Shown here piece by piece: positions 34,011-46,400 of a DNA stretch of 64,000 bases (positions are counted from its first letter, which is position 1; each line of letters opens with the position of its first letter). Source of the DNA: Diplolepis rosae. Taxonomy: Eukaryota > Arthropoda > Insecta > Hymenoptera > Diplolepididae. Position numbers and translations under genes: made by a program. The notes below the pieces were generated by a model. The model was not told where the DNA came from and did no database searches. It saw only the letters and a list, made by a program, of their open reading frames with translations. Location of the stretch: contig JAPYXD010000680.1 of assembly GCA_030998225.1 (NCBI GenBank), positions 8,556,001 through 8,620,000 of the forward strand, read 5' to 3'.

Positions 34011-35369
34011 TTGACCAACACGTAGAACTGTTGCGCCAAATACGTGGAGAGCTGCGCGACCTCTGTCTAGTCGAGAGGTTCTGCTAAGTTGGGAGAACCA
34101 TTACCCCAAACTAGGCGAGCCGCTACTGTTCTTTAGAAATATACTTCTTTCAATATTTTGGGCGCCATCTAGTATATTTTGTAAGAATTTACTGACCTGC
34201 CCTCGTATCTAGTTTCCCAACTTTGTTTAGAGTCACCTGTTCATTGGGGAAGTTTGTAAGCTGTTTTCTGTTTTTTCCTTTATTCAGGATACTTTTAGCA
34301 CAGAGTTATGTTGCATACCCGGAAGAAATTAGTAAAGTTGAAGCGTCAGACCGTATTATCTTGCTTCATTCTAAGTATAGGCAGTGTGTTAATATCCTCT
34401 GCGAGTCACGCATATTTGGTCTCCCATTTCCATCTGTTTGCCGCCAATTGTTGTCCCATTGTTTGTGGACGAGTCAGCTTCGCTTAAATCGTCTTAAGCC
34501 AGATCCGTGGGCACCATACCACAGCTGCATAGGGGAATATCGACACTAGAAATGTATAGTAGAGCCGAGCAATAATTCACGGTCCTAAACCCCATGTTCT
34601 GCCAAAAGCCTTTCTACAGGACCAGTAGGTAAGAGTGAACTTGATGCACTGTGTTTTCAGATGCTTTGAATAATTTTGTCATAGGCAGCCTCCAGCCTGA
34701 GAAGCCCCAGTCCCTTTTGCAAGAAAGACACCGTCTAGCCCTGGTGACTCGAAGGCCTGGAATGTCCCTACAGCCCATTTTGCTCTGCTCATATTCACAA
34801 CTCGAGAGGTCGTATTTCAGGCAGCCCTCATGTTACTAGAGCCACACTGGCCTCCTGTCTGATTGTCTGTACTTACACACTGAAACCCTGGGAAATGGAC
34901 CCCAAGAAGATGTTCCATGCTTTTTTTCTCTTTTTTGTTGTACTAATCAGATTCGAGCCTTTTTAGCCTCAGTCGATCCTTCGAATTTTATGCCAGGATT
35001 TTATGCAGAATAGCTGTTGCAGAAATACTCTTCGTATCGTCATAAAAGTCATTCCACTCCTCCTGATGGTATTTTCCAGTAAGATCCCTGTAAATTTTCT
35101 GAGCCTCCCGGTAAGAGTCCCAGCTACTGAGCACCTTAGTTCTATTTGTTCTGTTGTACAGTTTCCTGACCTTCTTGCGGAGCCGCTCGAGGTGTAATTA
35201 CCACCATCAATTGGCGTCCATACGACGCTTTTTAGTGGAACTGCCAGGAAGACGTTCGATATTTGTTAACCAAAGCGTAGTTATTACTACAATATTTTAG
35301 TTTACTGAACAGATATAGTTTCATGTTCTGTAATACTCATTTTTTTTTTATCGATATTGTTAATAAATA
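34011..35369. other. Moderately GC-rich stretch, no gene recognised
   Basis: Higher GC than its surroundings, probably more retroelement remains continuing from the gag fragment, but no motif confirms this. Confidence 0.35.
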
Positions 35370-35707
35370 ATAGGTGATTGAGTTTGAAATTTCTGAAACC
35401 AAAGCGTCCGAAAACGAAACAATCGGCTGGGAAAGTTATAGCTATTATTTTTCGGGTTGCATATGGAGTAATCTTCATCGACTACCTTTAGAAGGAAGGA
35501 CAATTACTGGAGCATATTATGCTGCATTATTGGATCGATTTATTGCACAGGTAAAAAAGCATGAATTGGGTTTTGAACGAAGAAGTTGAATGGGAAACAG
35601 AAGGGCATTTTGGAGGGTTTGAAGAATCGCATCATTTGGAAGACATAGAAAAGTTGAAAGATCGTTGGACTCGTATCGAGCTAAAAGGAGAGTACTTCGA
35701 GAAATAA
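35370..35707 (+). pseudogene. Second mariner lineage, C-terminal transposase remains
   Basis: Across frames: SAGKVIAIIF, YGVIFIDYL, GRTITGAYYAALLDR, then HELGFE, HFGGFEESHHLEDIEKLKDR and WTRIELKGEYFEK at the end. The segment with the DNAPAH and SPDLAPSDYHLF catalytic motifs is deleted between QVKK and HELGFE. At least two frameshifts. It belongs to a different mariner lineage from 31849-32874. Confidence 0.82.
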
Positions 35708-36954
35708 AACAAATTTTTGCCAAAAAAATTATTTCTCGTTCATTTTATTACGTCAATATCTAACACTCTTGTACACAAGTCAGACAAAAAGATTTCAAAT
35801 TCGTAAAATTAATAATACACCTTATTGAAAATGCAATGCTTAATTTATTAAAAAGCAAAATAGTAAATATTTGATATATCACTTTAACAACATTTTTGCA
35901 TTTTATAGTTTTAAATCCCACGTGCGCATTAAGAAAAAAATTTCAAAAACATTTGATATTTTCTTTCAAATTTCAAAAAATAACTTTTTACGTAACGCAA
36001 GATCAACAATTAGATTTCACTATCTTAATGATTTGCCAAGAAACATAGGAAAATTGAATTTAATAAAGGTTCAGGAATTTTCATCAACGATAATCTTGAA
36101 AAAACTCGGTATTTCCCAAGTTCTCCAAGCGCCATATTTAATCCGCCATTAATCAGGTCATTAAATATACTAGAAGAGGTCTATACATAATTAATCAATC
36201 AAACTTTGACAGTTTGATCAATAAAATTCCGTGTTTTATCCAATTATCTTAGAAATGTCATTAAAAAACGCTTATTTTTCTAGATTTCCATTGTTTTCCA
36301 CCATTTTGGAAAAGATAAAACATAGGGAGCTGGACCAAAAAATATTTTTCATAAACTACAACTATTTCTTCCACCTTTGTCCATAGTTTGAAATAGATCA
36401 ATATGCTTTATCCATTTGAAAAAAAAAGAATAAAAAAAAAATTTCAAATTTTCGGTACTTTTTTAAATAAAATCCGCCATATTGGTTTTCCAGTGAACGG
36501 TAATGTAATTTTGACTTCATAAATCGAAAGAGGAGACCCAAAAACATTATGTATACAAAGTTTGGTCATAATATATTCGCTTTGGCAACAAGGGCCAAAA
36601 ATGAGTTAAAAAGTCTGTGATTTTGGGCGTTAATGGGTTAAGGTGGCTTCGGCGTTTATAAAGAAAATCACTGACGGCTTTGAAACTTAGAGATTATCTA
36701 AAGAAAATATGCTAGATTCATTTGGAAAAAAGAAATACCATGGTTGACGATCTCATTTCCGAAAAATTTGCTACTGAAAAAGTGTCAGTTTAACACGTAG
36801 TCTTATGGGACTCCTCATTAAAATCGGCAAAACTCCAGAACTAAATCACGGGTCCCCATAGATGAAATATATACTAATACTTTCGATTACGAGGAATCTA
36901 TTAGTTTCATAAAAACAAAGGGTTGACAAACAAGTTTCAAAAACAATGTAATGT
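35708..36954. other. AT-rich intergenic stretch 3' of SPH-2
   Basis: No gene recognised. A possible SPH-2 polyadenylation signal, AATAAA on the minus strand, lies just beyond at 36955-36960. Confidence 0.4.
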
Positions 36955-37220
36955 TTTATTGCGTGGGCAAATATTGTCACTTGCGATTTGTACACTTTTG
37001 AAAGAAAAATTTAAATTTTGCACCACTTATCAATATTTAAAACATTACATTAATTTCTACGTTATCCCTATCATGTAAAATTGTGTGACATTGTTGTTAC
37101 CTTTTCTTAAAAACTAACATGATTTTGCAATGTTGTATAGAATGAATAAATATTATTTGTTTAGCATGTAGTGTTTTGAAATGTCGCAACTTGAAAAATG
37201 TTGTACTATATTTTACAAAA

Positions 37221-37445
37221 TCAATTACTGGTTGAAGATTGTCCCATAGTCAAGCAATGACGGTAATCATAAGCGGTTGATTTTGTAAGTCCACTTGCTG
37301 TAAATAGAACAATATAATCTCTGTATATGTTCACGCGTTCAAATATGACGAACTCAACAAGTTTTCCTTCCCATTCTTTTCTTTCTGAATAAATGGCAAT
37401 TCCAATAATTATACCATTCAGGAGTAAACCAGCGCCTTCATCATT
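37221..37445 (-). CDS. SPH-2 exon 5 (S195 replaced by Glu)
   Basis: Acceptor TTAAG, frame NDEGAGLLLNGIIIGIAIYS, then LVEFVIFERVNIYRDYIV, TGA stop at 37221-37223. The first 40 residues are close to SPH-3; the tail after residue 50 diverges. Confidence 0.87.
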   Translation of the reverse strand, partial: NDEGAGLLLNGIIIGIAIYSERKEWEGKLVEFVIFERVNIYRDYIVLFTASGLTKSTAYDYRHCLTMGQSSTSN

Positions 37446-40400
37446 CTTAAATAAGACATTATTATTTTTTTAGTGAAGTAATAAATAGTATATATATATA
37501 TATATGAAATCAAAAACGATACTTATTACAATAACACGAAAATAATTAAAATTATTAATTAAAATAAATAAAATTAATAATTAAAATAATTAAAAATAAT
37601 TACGAAAAATTTCAAACAAACTTTAAATTGAATAAAAAGAAAAAAATCCCGATAAATCTCATAGTGAAAAAAGAATGTTTATTGTTTCGAAAAATATTGA
37701 AATCGATACAAATGTTTCACTTGGAATATTTTAATTGCAAAATACCGCATTGTATTAGACAAAATTGATACTTTATGGCGTGGTAATGATCAGGGCTGAC
37801 CGTTTTCCAAGTATGTAGAAGAATTGTGCTATTTAATAATAAAAAAATATTATTTATCACGATAAAAACCAAACTATTTATGGCGGTTGGTGATGTAAAT
37901 TTACAAGCGGTGCCTTAATTATTAAAATAATAATGTATCCGTTCTTAATTTAGTAAATAACTCAAAACATGAAGCAGGACTGATGTCAACTGCCACAAAA
38001 TGTTTATTCACAAAATAATAACCTCGGTCCCGATTATCCTGTACTTTACACTATTTTAATCTCTTACCTCTAAGAAAGTTGTTTCGACATGTGGTATTCC
38101 ACAGAACTGAGATTTTGCTATTCCCAATTCATAAATGTCGTTGCATAACGTATTTTCATATAGTGTAAAGTCCGTTCGTTTTACTACACCATGTATAGGA
38201 ATTCTTATCAATTCAAGTATTTCATGCACACCATAATAACCAATCCCTGTTATATCGCAGTCCATTTCTGCATATGGAGGCGGACTGATAGAAGGGCGTT
38301 TCCCACCCTCATAAAACTAGAAAAAACATTAATGATGTCAAATAATTTTCGTATTTCAATTCAATAAATCCTAAAACAACAAAGTATGTAGGTATACTTT
38401 ATTAGTAAAAATTTCGTGAAAACATTTTTTTTCTTTTAACCGCAATTAATTACTTAAAATAACTACTCAAATTATTAATCTAATAAGCAGAAAGTCAATT
38501 CGAATAATCAAATAGTTGAGGCAACTAACAAAAAGTTGCAGAAAGTTAAACTATGAAAATTGATTTTGAAATGGGGACTTCGAATTTCTCGGTTCGAAAG
38601 ACTTTCGAATCAGATTCTTTTTTACTTGATCTCTGTAGCATTAGTTATTTAGTAGCTTATTTTCCCAAGTAAAAAAAAATACAGAAATTCTGCAGAATCC
38701 ATGCATAATGCAAAATGTCTGCGGAAAAATGGACAGGAAACTTTTTGAAATATTGTATTGAAAGTAAAGTTTGTGTAAATTTTCTGTATAAAGATGGAAT
38801 GTAGCAGATCAGCACATATCAAATTTAGATTTACAGAGCATAAAACTACGATTTGCAGTTCATTTCAGCACATTTAGCTTTAAGCACTTAAGTCTGATAA
38901 TAGGGGCAATTTCGAGTGTTGCATTCGTAAAGTCAGGTAATCCTCAGATCAAAACAATCAGGACCATATGAAATATTTCAATCATGGGAGAGAGTTAAAG
39001 TGAACACGGCGAAGTGGCACTGCCCTTTTTTCATACGGCACTAAATGACTTCAAATTGTTTACATCGCCATTCTTTCGACCCCTCGAACCGCACCATCAT
39101 CAAACTAATTCTTGGATGGTCCTAAACCCAGTTCCTCTATTATCCGACTTGAGTGTACACTGAAAGAAATTTGCGTGGTTAAATAAATCCTCAACTACTT
39201 TTTCAGTTCAGGTAAGCAGGAAATTGGTTATTCCAATCGGATTTCTGGTTATCCTGACCTGGAAAATGTAGTTGTGGAAAAATCCAACTAGCTAAAGCAC
39301 TTAAAATTCCGCTTAACGTAGAGATCGCTTATCATGGTGATTTCGTTTCTTGACTTACCGATATAACTGCAATGTCACGAGGAGAACGTCTTCTCGCATT
39401 TTCATTTAAGACATTTACATCTATAACTTTGGTTAACTTGCTATTTCCGGTATCAATTTCAGTTGCAACCCATGCCCTAAATATAGTTAATATATTTTCA
39501 TAACGGTAAGATGGTTCGATTTTACGAGCTTCGTGGCCGACAGTTAGAGCAGTTATTGGAGTAATCAGAATTCCAGAAAAAACTTTTTCTTCCTCGTCTG
39601 AAAAGAAAATAAATTACCATTTAAACTTACCTACTCCAGTTGTACAAAAGCTCGTTCAGTGAAAGACTCTGACGAAAGGGTACTTCAAAATGAATAATTA
39701 TGTTCAATTTGGAGTTTCTGTATTTAGTCAAAGTAAGGTAAAAGCACCAATAGCCGGGCAGTACCCAATAGCCGGACAGAGCCATGCATTTTTCTCAAAA
39801 TTAGAGATTTATGAATCACTTATCACTATTTTGGTGTACTGTATACAAACCTCAACACAAACACTTTAAAAAAGTGTAAAATTTGTTGAATTAGAAATTA
39901 AAACTTCGCCAAGAAAAAAAAATTTCTCTACTGAAGCACAAGGCTGGTCGAAATGTAGTGAAATCTGCTCTATAAACTAACTGATGCGTTGTCTTTGTTA
40001 AGCAAATGATATTTACATTTACCTTCATTTGTCATTTTAATAGGTGTTACACTAAAGTCAAATGCTTTATATAAACCATAATATTTTTCAAAATTAAAAA
40101 ACATTTTCCTTTTCGATAGAATTGAGAATTTATCATTCTCGTTCTAAGAAACATTCGCTCTCATTATCAACTTGCAATGTTTAATTCCAAACAAATATTC
40201 GTCCCACCATGGTATACATTTTTTTCTATTCAACTGTTTTTCATAGTTGATATGGACATACATATACATACTTTCAAATGTGGAATATATTTCATGGGGT
40301 TGAAGATTTATCAGTCTCTCCAAAGGAAATATTCGTTTTGATTCACAATATCAAATATATCATTTAAAATTTAATCCATTTATAATTACTTCTTTATTTT

Positions 40401-43400
40401 TCACTTAGGTTTTTTAAATTAAATTGATTTTACAAAAATTTAAACAGCAAAAGTCTTGATAAATTTATAATATAAAATCTAAAAAATCTACACAAGATTT
40501 AGATTTCACATAAATTTCTTAGATACAATAATAATGTAGAATTCACGATTGTATAATTTATATTTTGAAAATATACAACACAGAAAATAAAAGAATTTCC
40601 TTTTAAATGTTTTTACACAAGATTCTTTTTTATATTAATGAAATTTTTGAATATATATTTTAAAATTTAGTTTCATTAAACTTCATACATATAGTTATAA
40701 TAAAAATGTATATTAAATATTAATTAATAATTATATTATATATTTATCAATAATCATAATTATAATAATTTAAAAAAAAATTTTTATGAATAATTTATAA
40801 AACGAGTTGATTTATTTTTCCTTGAGTGAGGCTCAAAAGCTCTAGTCACGACACATTTCTCTCACAAGCTCTGAATAACTCTTGCAGTCACTATATAAGA
40901 AAGTTCCAAATTTTATGTCTCAGGATTGTAAGCGAGCGTGAGCGTGATTCGACGAAAGCGTATCGTCCTATATATAAGTTTTAGTTATTAGGTTTATATT
41001 TGCGAAGTTGTATATTTAAGTGTATTTGGGATAAAAAATATGATTGGCTGCGACTCAATGGTGTGAATGTAATTGTATGATATTTATATATGTATGTATG
41101 TATCGGATGACTAATGGTAGGTTCGAGGTAAGAATTTTTTTGTTATTTAGGAGAACCATGACAACGTTTTACTTGACTCTTTACAATTCATGAAGTTTAT
41201 ATTACATTAAATTTAAGAAATATTTTTTAAATTTCAAAACACGTTTATTTATATCAGTAACATCTTTTTGACACAAATCTCTAACTTACCATAGGCAATA
41301 TTATCGTTCTTTGCATCCATTATTACTCAATACACTTTACTACTTGACCATTTTAAACAGTAAATCACATCTTCGGAGCAAATAATTATTTAATCCTGAC
41401 AAAAATTATCTCCTCATTTCAAAGAAATATTTCTCTCAATTTACAATACGCTCATTACAAACAAGGAATCATATATTGGAATGGAAAACAAATTTACTTG
41501 AACCAATGCAAATTTTTTCGAATTAATTTATTGTTTCTTTGAACTTGCATCACATCATTTTACATCAAAGAATTTACTTCTCTTATCAAATAATTGCTAC
41601 ACAATGTTAATAACATATTTATTCAATCTAATTAATATTTAATACTACTAGAAAAACATTTTTTAGCTTTAATTATTCATTTTTTAAAGACAATAAGAAT
41701 ATTTCTTTGATCTAAAAAAATATTTATTCGTCACCATCCAGCTCAACCATTTATTTGAATCAAAGAAATATTCTTTGATTCAAATATTCTTTTTTCTCAG
41801 TGTATATAAGCGTGGACCTAAAAAATGTTTCCGTAAATATTTCCCAGTGTTTATTATGCTTAAAAAATATCAAATCCATATCAATCAAATTATAATATTC
41901 TCTTGTCCGAGTATTGGTGCAGCGCTGTCTGGCTATTGGATCAATTCACTTTTCCCGTCCGGCAATTGGCTCCAGAGCATTATTTAATGAAGAGAATTAT
42001 TAAAATGGATTAATCAGATTTAACACAACTGGACTTTTTGTTATAGTAGGGAGGACACATACATCAAAATAATCGCGGCAATTTTTGAATCCGCATCACA
42101 TTTAGAACGATTAATACAGAAAATTGAATGACATTTCCTTAGACGTCCGGCTATTGGTGCTTTTATCTTAAGGGGGTCTCCTTATCCAGAACTTTCAAAG
42201 AATCGATTTTTTTTTGTTTGTTTCAATCGATGGATCTATTATCAGAGAATATTGTCGCAAAATTTTACAGTCCATATCGGAATAGTTTTGATGGTAGAGT
42301 TCCGAGCCGTCTGAAAACTTTAAAGCGCGTTTTCTCAAAACCACATTTTTCAAAATTGCGTGCACGATTAAAGGAGAACCAATTAACCTATTATTATAAA
42401 CTTTTTTTTTTATTTGTAGGTAATTAAAATGCGCATATAATGAACCTTTAGTTTTCATGATACAGTATTTATTTTCATTATAAATAACGCATTTTTAAAA
42501 AAAAATTTTTAGGTTCACTATAAGCGGAAGATCCTTCTGAATAAAAAAAAACAAATATATATGTGTTTCAGATGAAAACTTTGGACAATAACATGCACGC
42601 AAAATTAATTGTCCGTGGTGAGACGCTGCGCGGGATCTTCGATAAGTCCGAGATTTTTTCTTGTTTTCAAATGAAAATTTTTTTTTAACAAGTTAAAATA
42701 TGTACCTAAATATATGCGAAAAATCTTTGACCAGTGTTTTTATTTTCTGCTTCAAAGAAAATTGGGAAAAAGTGCCTTTTTTGAATGTTCTGGATAAGGA
42801 GACCCCCTTAATATGAAAGAATTAATTATTTGAAATATCAAGACATCCGGTTTGAGATAAAAAAAACTCTTCACACTTAATTTATATTCATCATTCTGTA
42901 GCTACTTCAGTGGACGCTACCATTGCAGCTCATGTAGAAATTGCCCTAATAGTAGTCCTTATTAGTAATTGTGGAATTACGCGGACCCGAATAGTTTTCC
43001 CTATGAGGATCTTGTACCATTGATTCTCACAGGGTCCGGTTCCAGGTCGAGATAGGTTACCTTTATATTAATCATGGACACCCGAAGCGGATGATACTTA
43101 CGGTGTACTTTTGGCCCACTGTTGGCCCAAGTCGAAAATGAACGCAAATGGTGAAGTTGACAGATGTGATGCCATTAACATGCAATAAACATGTGCTTAT
43201 TGAACTAGCATAAGTCATAGAAAAATGAACATGAATAAAATGTTCAAGTTTAATGAACAAGAATATTTCTCGTTATTTTGGCATAGGGTCAGATTCTTTT
43301 TATTTCCTTCGAATAAAATTTTCACTATTACATATAAAAATACTCAAAAAGACAGCAAGGCAAACGTTTCGGCCACATATGGGGGCCCTCTTCAGTGCCA

Positions 43401-46400
43401 TAAATTCAAAGATTAATTTAAAATTTCTGTAAAACATTAGAATATAGGAGATAATGAAATTAAGGATTATCATAGGATTCAAAAACTTATCTCAAAGCTT
43501 GCAATTCAAAATGAAGTAGTCCAGTATGCAGCATCACGATTCGAAAAAATATTTAGAGTTCACTGTGAATAAAAAACCGGATAACAAATAAACCGGGAAA
43601 CATAAAAAAATTTCCACACGAACCGACCGCAATTTAAAAAAATTTGTTATTATTAAAAAAGGATGCCAAATTGCTTATCAATGGCAGAACGCGAACAAAA
43701 CCGGATAACAAATAAACCGGGAAACATAAAAAAAATTTTACACACGAACCGACCGCAATTTAAAAAAGTTTTATTAGAAAAGGATGCCAAATTGCTCATC
43801 AATGGCAGAACGCGAACAAGGTTTACATTATTAAACTTTTCGTGAAGACTTTGTTACCGTAGTCTCTCACAGAATGATCTGAACTGTTTTAAAAACCGAC
43901 TCAAGACATGTGGCTTTGCTGACCGAAAATTTTTTTATATATAAGAAATCCTGAGAGGTTCTTTTGCTCCTTGAAGAAGACTATTGTCCTATACCTAGTA
44001 AAGAAATTCGAAACGTTTATGGTGATTTTCACGAGTGGACAGAAACATAAATTATTATAATATCTAGACATGTACTTTTACTCAATATTATTTGAGTATG
44101 TTAAGCAATAAATAAAAAAAATTGAATGTTGTTTATTACTGTATTCAGATTTATTCTGAGATGTTTTGAAAAATACTACATTTATTTTTAAAAAATAAGA
44201 AAAATGCAATTTTAGTATACGTGATATCAAGTATCACATTTTAGGAAGTATTAATAGATTTAGTTTGTTCTGAAAATGGTCAGAACTATGAGATATTCAA
44301 CCTTTATACTAAATGTGCCATTTTAAAATTTTAAAGTGACATGTTTGATAACATGTCTGCTATTATATTGACCCATAATTCATAGAATATTTCTCGTTAT
44401 TTTGGCATAGGGTCAGATTCTTTTTATTTCCTTCGAATAAAATTTTCACTATTACATATAAAAATACTCAAAAAGACAGTGAACTCTAAATATTTTTTCG
44501 AATCGTGATGCTGCATACTGGACTACTTCATTTTGAATTGCAAGCTTTGAGATAAGTTTTTGAATCCTATGATAATCCTTAATTTCATTATCTCCTATAT
44601 TCTAATGTTTTACAGAAATTTTAAATTAATCTTTGAATTTATGGCACTGAAGAGGGCCCCCATATGTGGCCGAAACGTTTGCCTTGCTGTCTTTTTGAGT
44701 ATTTTTATATGTAATAGTGAAAATTTTATTCGAAGGAAATAAAAAGAATCTGACCCTATGCCAAAATAACGAGAAATATTCTATGAATTATGGGTCAATA
44801 TAATAGCAGACATGTTATCAAACATGTCACTTTAAAATTTTAAAATGGCACATTTAGTATAAAGGTTGAATATCTCATAGTTCTGACCATTTTCAGAACA
44901 AACTAAATCTATTAATACTTCCTAAAATGTGATACTTGATATCACGTATACTAAAATTGCATTTTTGTTATTTTTTAAAAATAAATGTAGTATTTTTCAA
45001 AACATCTCAGAATAAATCTGAATGCAGTAATAAACAACATTCAATTTTTTTATTTATTACTTAACATACTCAAATAATATTGAGTAAAAGTACATGTCTA
45101 GATATTATAATATTTTATGTTTCTGTAATGCCTTGCTTGCAAATTCAATGTTAAATGGATTGTCCGTGAAGTTGATATAAAAAAATCGTTTCTTGAAAAA
45201 TACACGCCTTCGTCCACTCGTGAAAATCACCATAAACGTGTCGAATTTCTTTACTAGGTATAGGACAATAGTCTTCTTCAAGGAGCAAAAGAACCTCTCA
45301 GGATTTCTTATATATAAAAAAATTTTCGGTCAGCAAAGCCACATGTCTTGAGTCGGTTTTTAAAACAGTTCAGATCATTATTTAATCGTGATGCTGCATA
45401 CTGGACTACTTCATTTTGAATTGCAAGCTTTGAGATAAGTTTTTGAATCCTATGATAATCCTTAATTTCATTATCTCCTATATTCTAATGTTTTACAGAA
45501 ATTTTAAATTAATCTTTGAATTTATGGCACTGAAGAGGGCCCCCATATGTGGCCGAAATGTTTGCCTTGCTTTCTTTTTGAGTATTTTTATATGTAATAG
45601 TGAAAATTTTATTCGAAGGAAATAAAAAGAATCTGACCCTATGCCAAAATAACGAGAAATATTCCATGAATTATGGATCAATATAATAGCAGACATGTTA
45701 TCAAACATGTCACTTTAAAATTTTAATGAACAAGCTTGTATCGGTACATTAGGATCAAAAAGTATGGCAAAGTTCTGATTGAAAGAATGTTGAAAAGTTC
45801 CATAGAAAAAAAGGATAGTTGATCATGGTGTGTTTTAACCATCATCGATCATATTGAGACAGTGTATGCACCGAAGAGCTGGTATTCATTCGATATATCT
45901 ATAGACATGGACATTGTCCTGAATTTAATGTTTTTAATCTCCGTTTTTATGTAATTTTATTGGCGTATTTTTTAAATTACCCATTTCTTCATTTTTTGTG
46001 TATTCGTAACATTACCAATTTTAATATTGTCGTTTAATATTATCTATTCATGAATTGTATTAACAAAATTCATGCGATTGTAAATGTGTAATGAGTGAGT
46101 CATAAATGTTTGAATTGTTTTTTTTATTTTTGCAAGAGCTGATATGTTGATATGACTTATCATTGATTGATAAAATAAAGATACTTTGTCTGGTTTTTAT
46201 TTACTTAAACATTTCAAGTTATGCACCAATATTTTTAAATCAAATAATGAATAAATTATAACCGTTTTATCACTCAAGTTATATTCACTTAATTTGTAAC
46301 AATAAATAAAATACGAAGTAATGAAAGAAATTTTATATAATGAGAGACCAGAAGACTCGCATTGCATTTTCTATATAGGAGGTGGTATTATACAAATATT

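Noticed and set aside
37484..37510. TA-rich tract as a regulatory TATA element
   Set aside because: A (TA)n microsatellite within SPH-2 intron 4, with no promoter context.
41281..41330. Possible first coding exon MDAKNDNIAYG with GTAAGT donor on the minus strand
   Set aside because: It lies inside the 39734-42170 transposon, has no matching downstream exon and does not resemble the SPH signal exons.
43300..45625. A 60-codon ORF present three times with near identity
   Set aside because: It is the translation of the repeated palindrome unit on different strands. Conservation comes from the repeat, and the ORF spans the non-coding CTGAAGA...GAAACG core.
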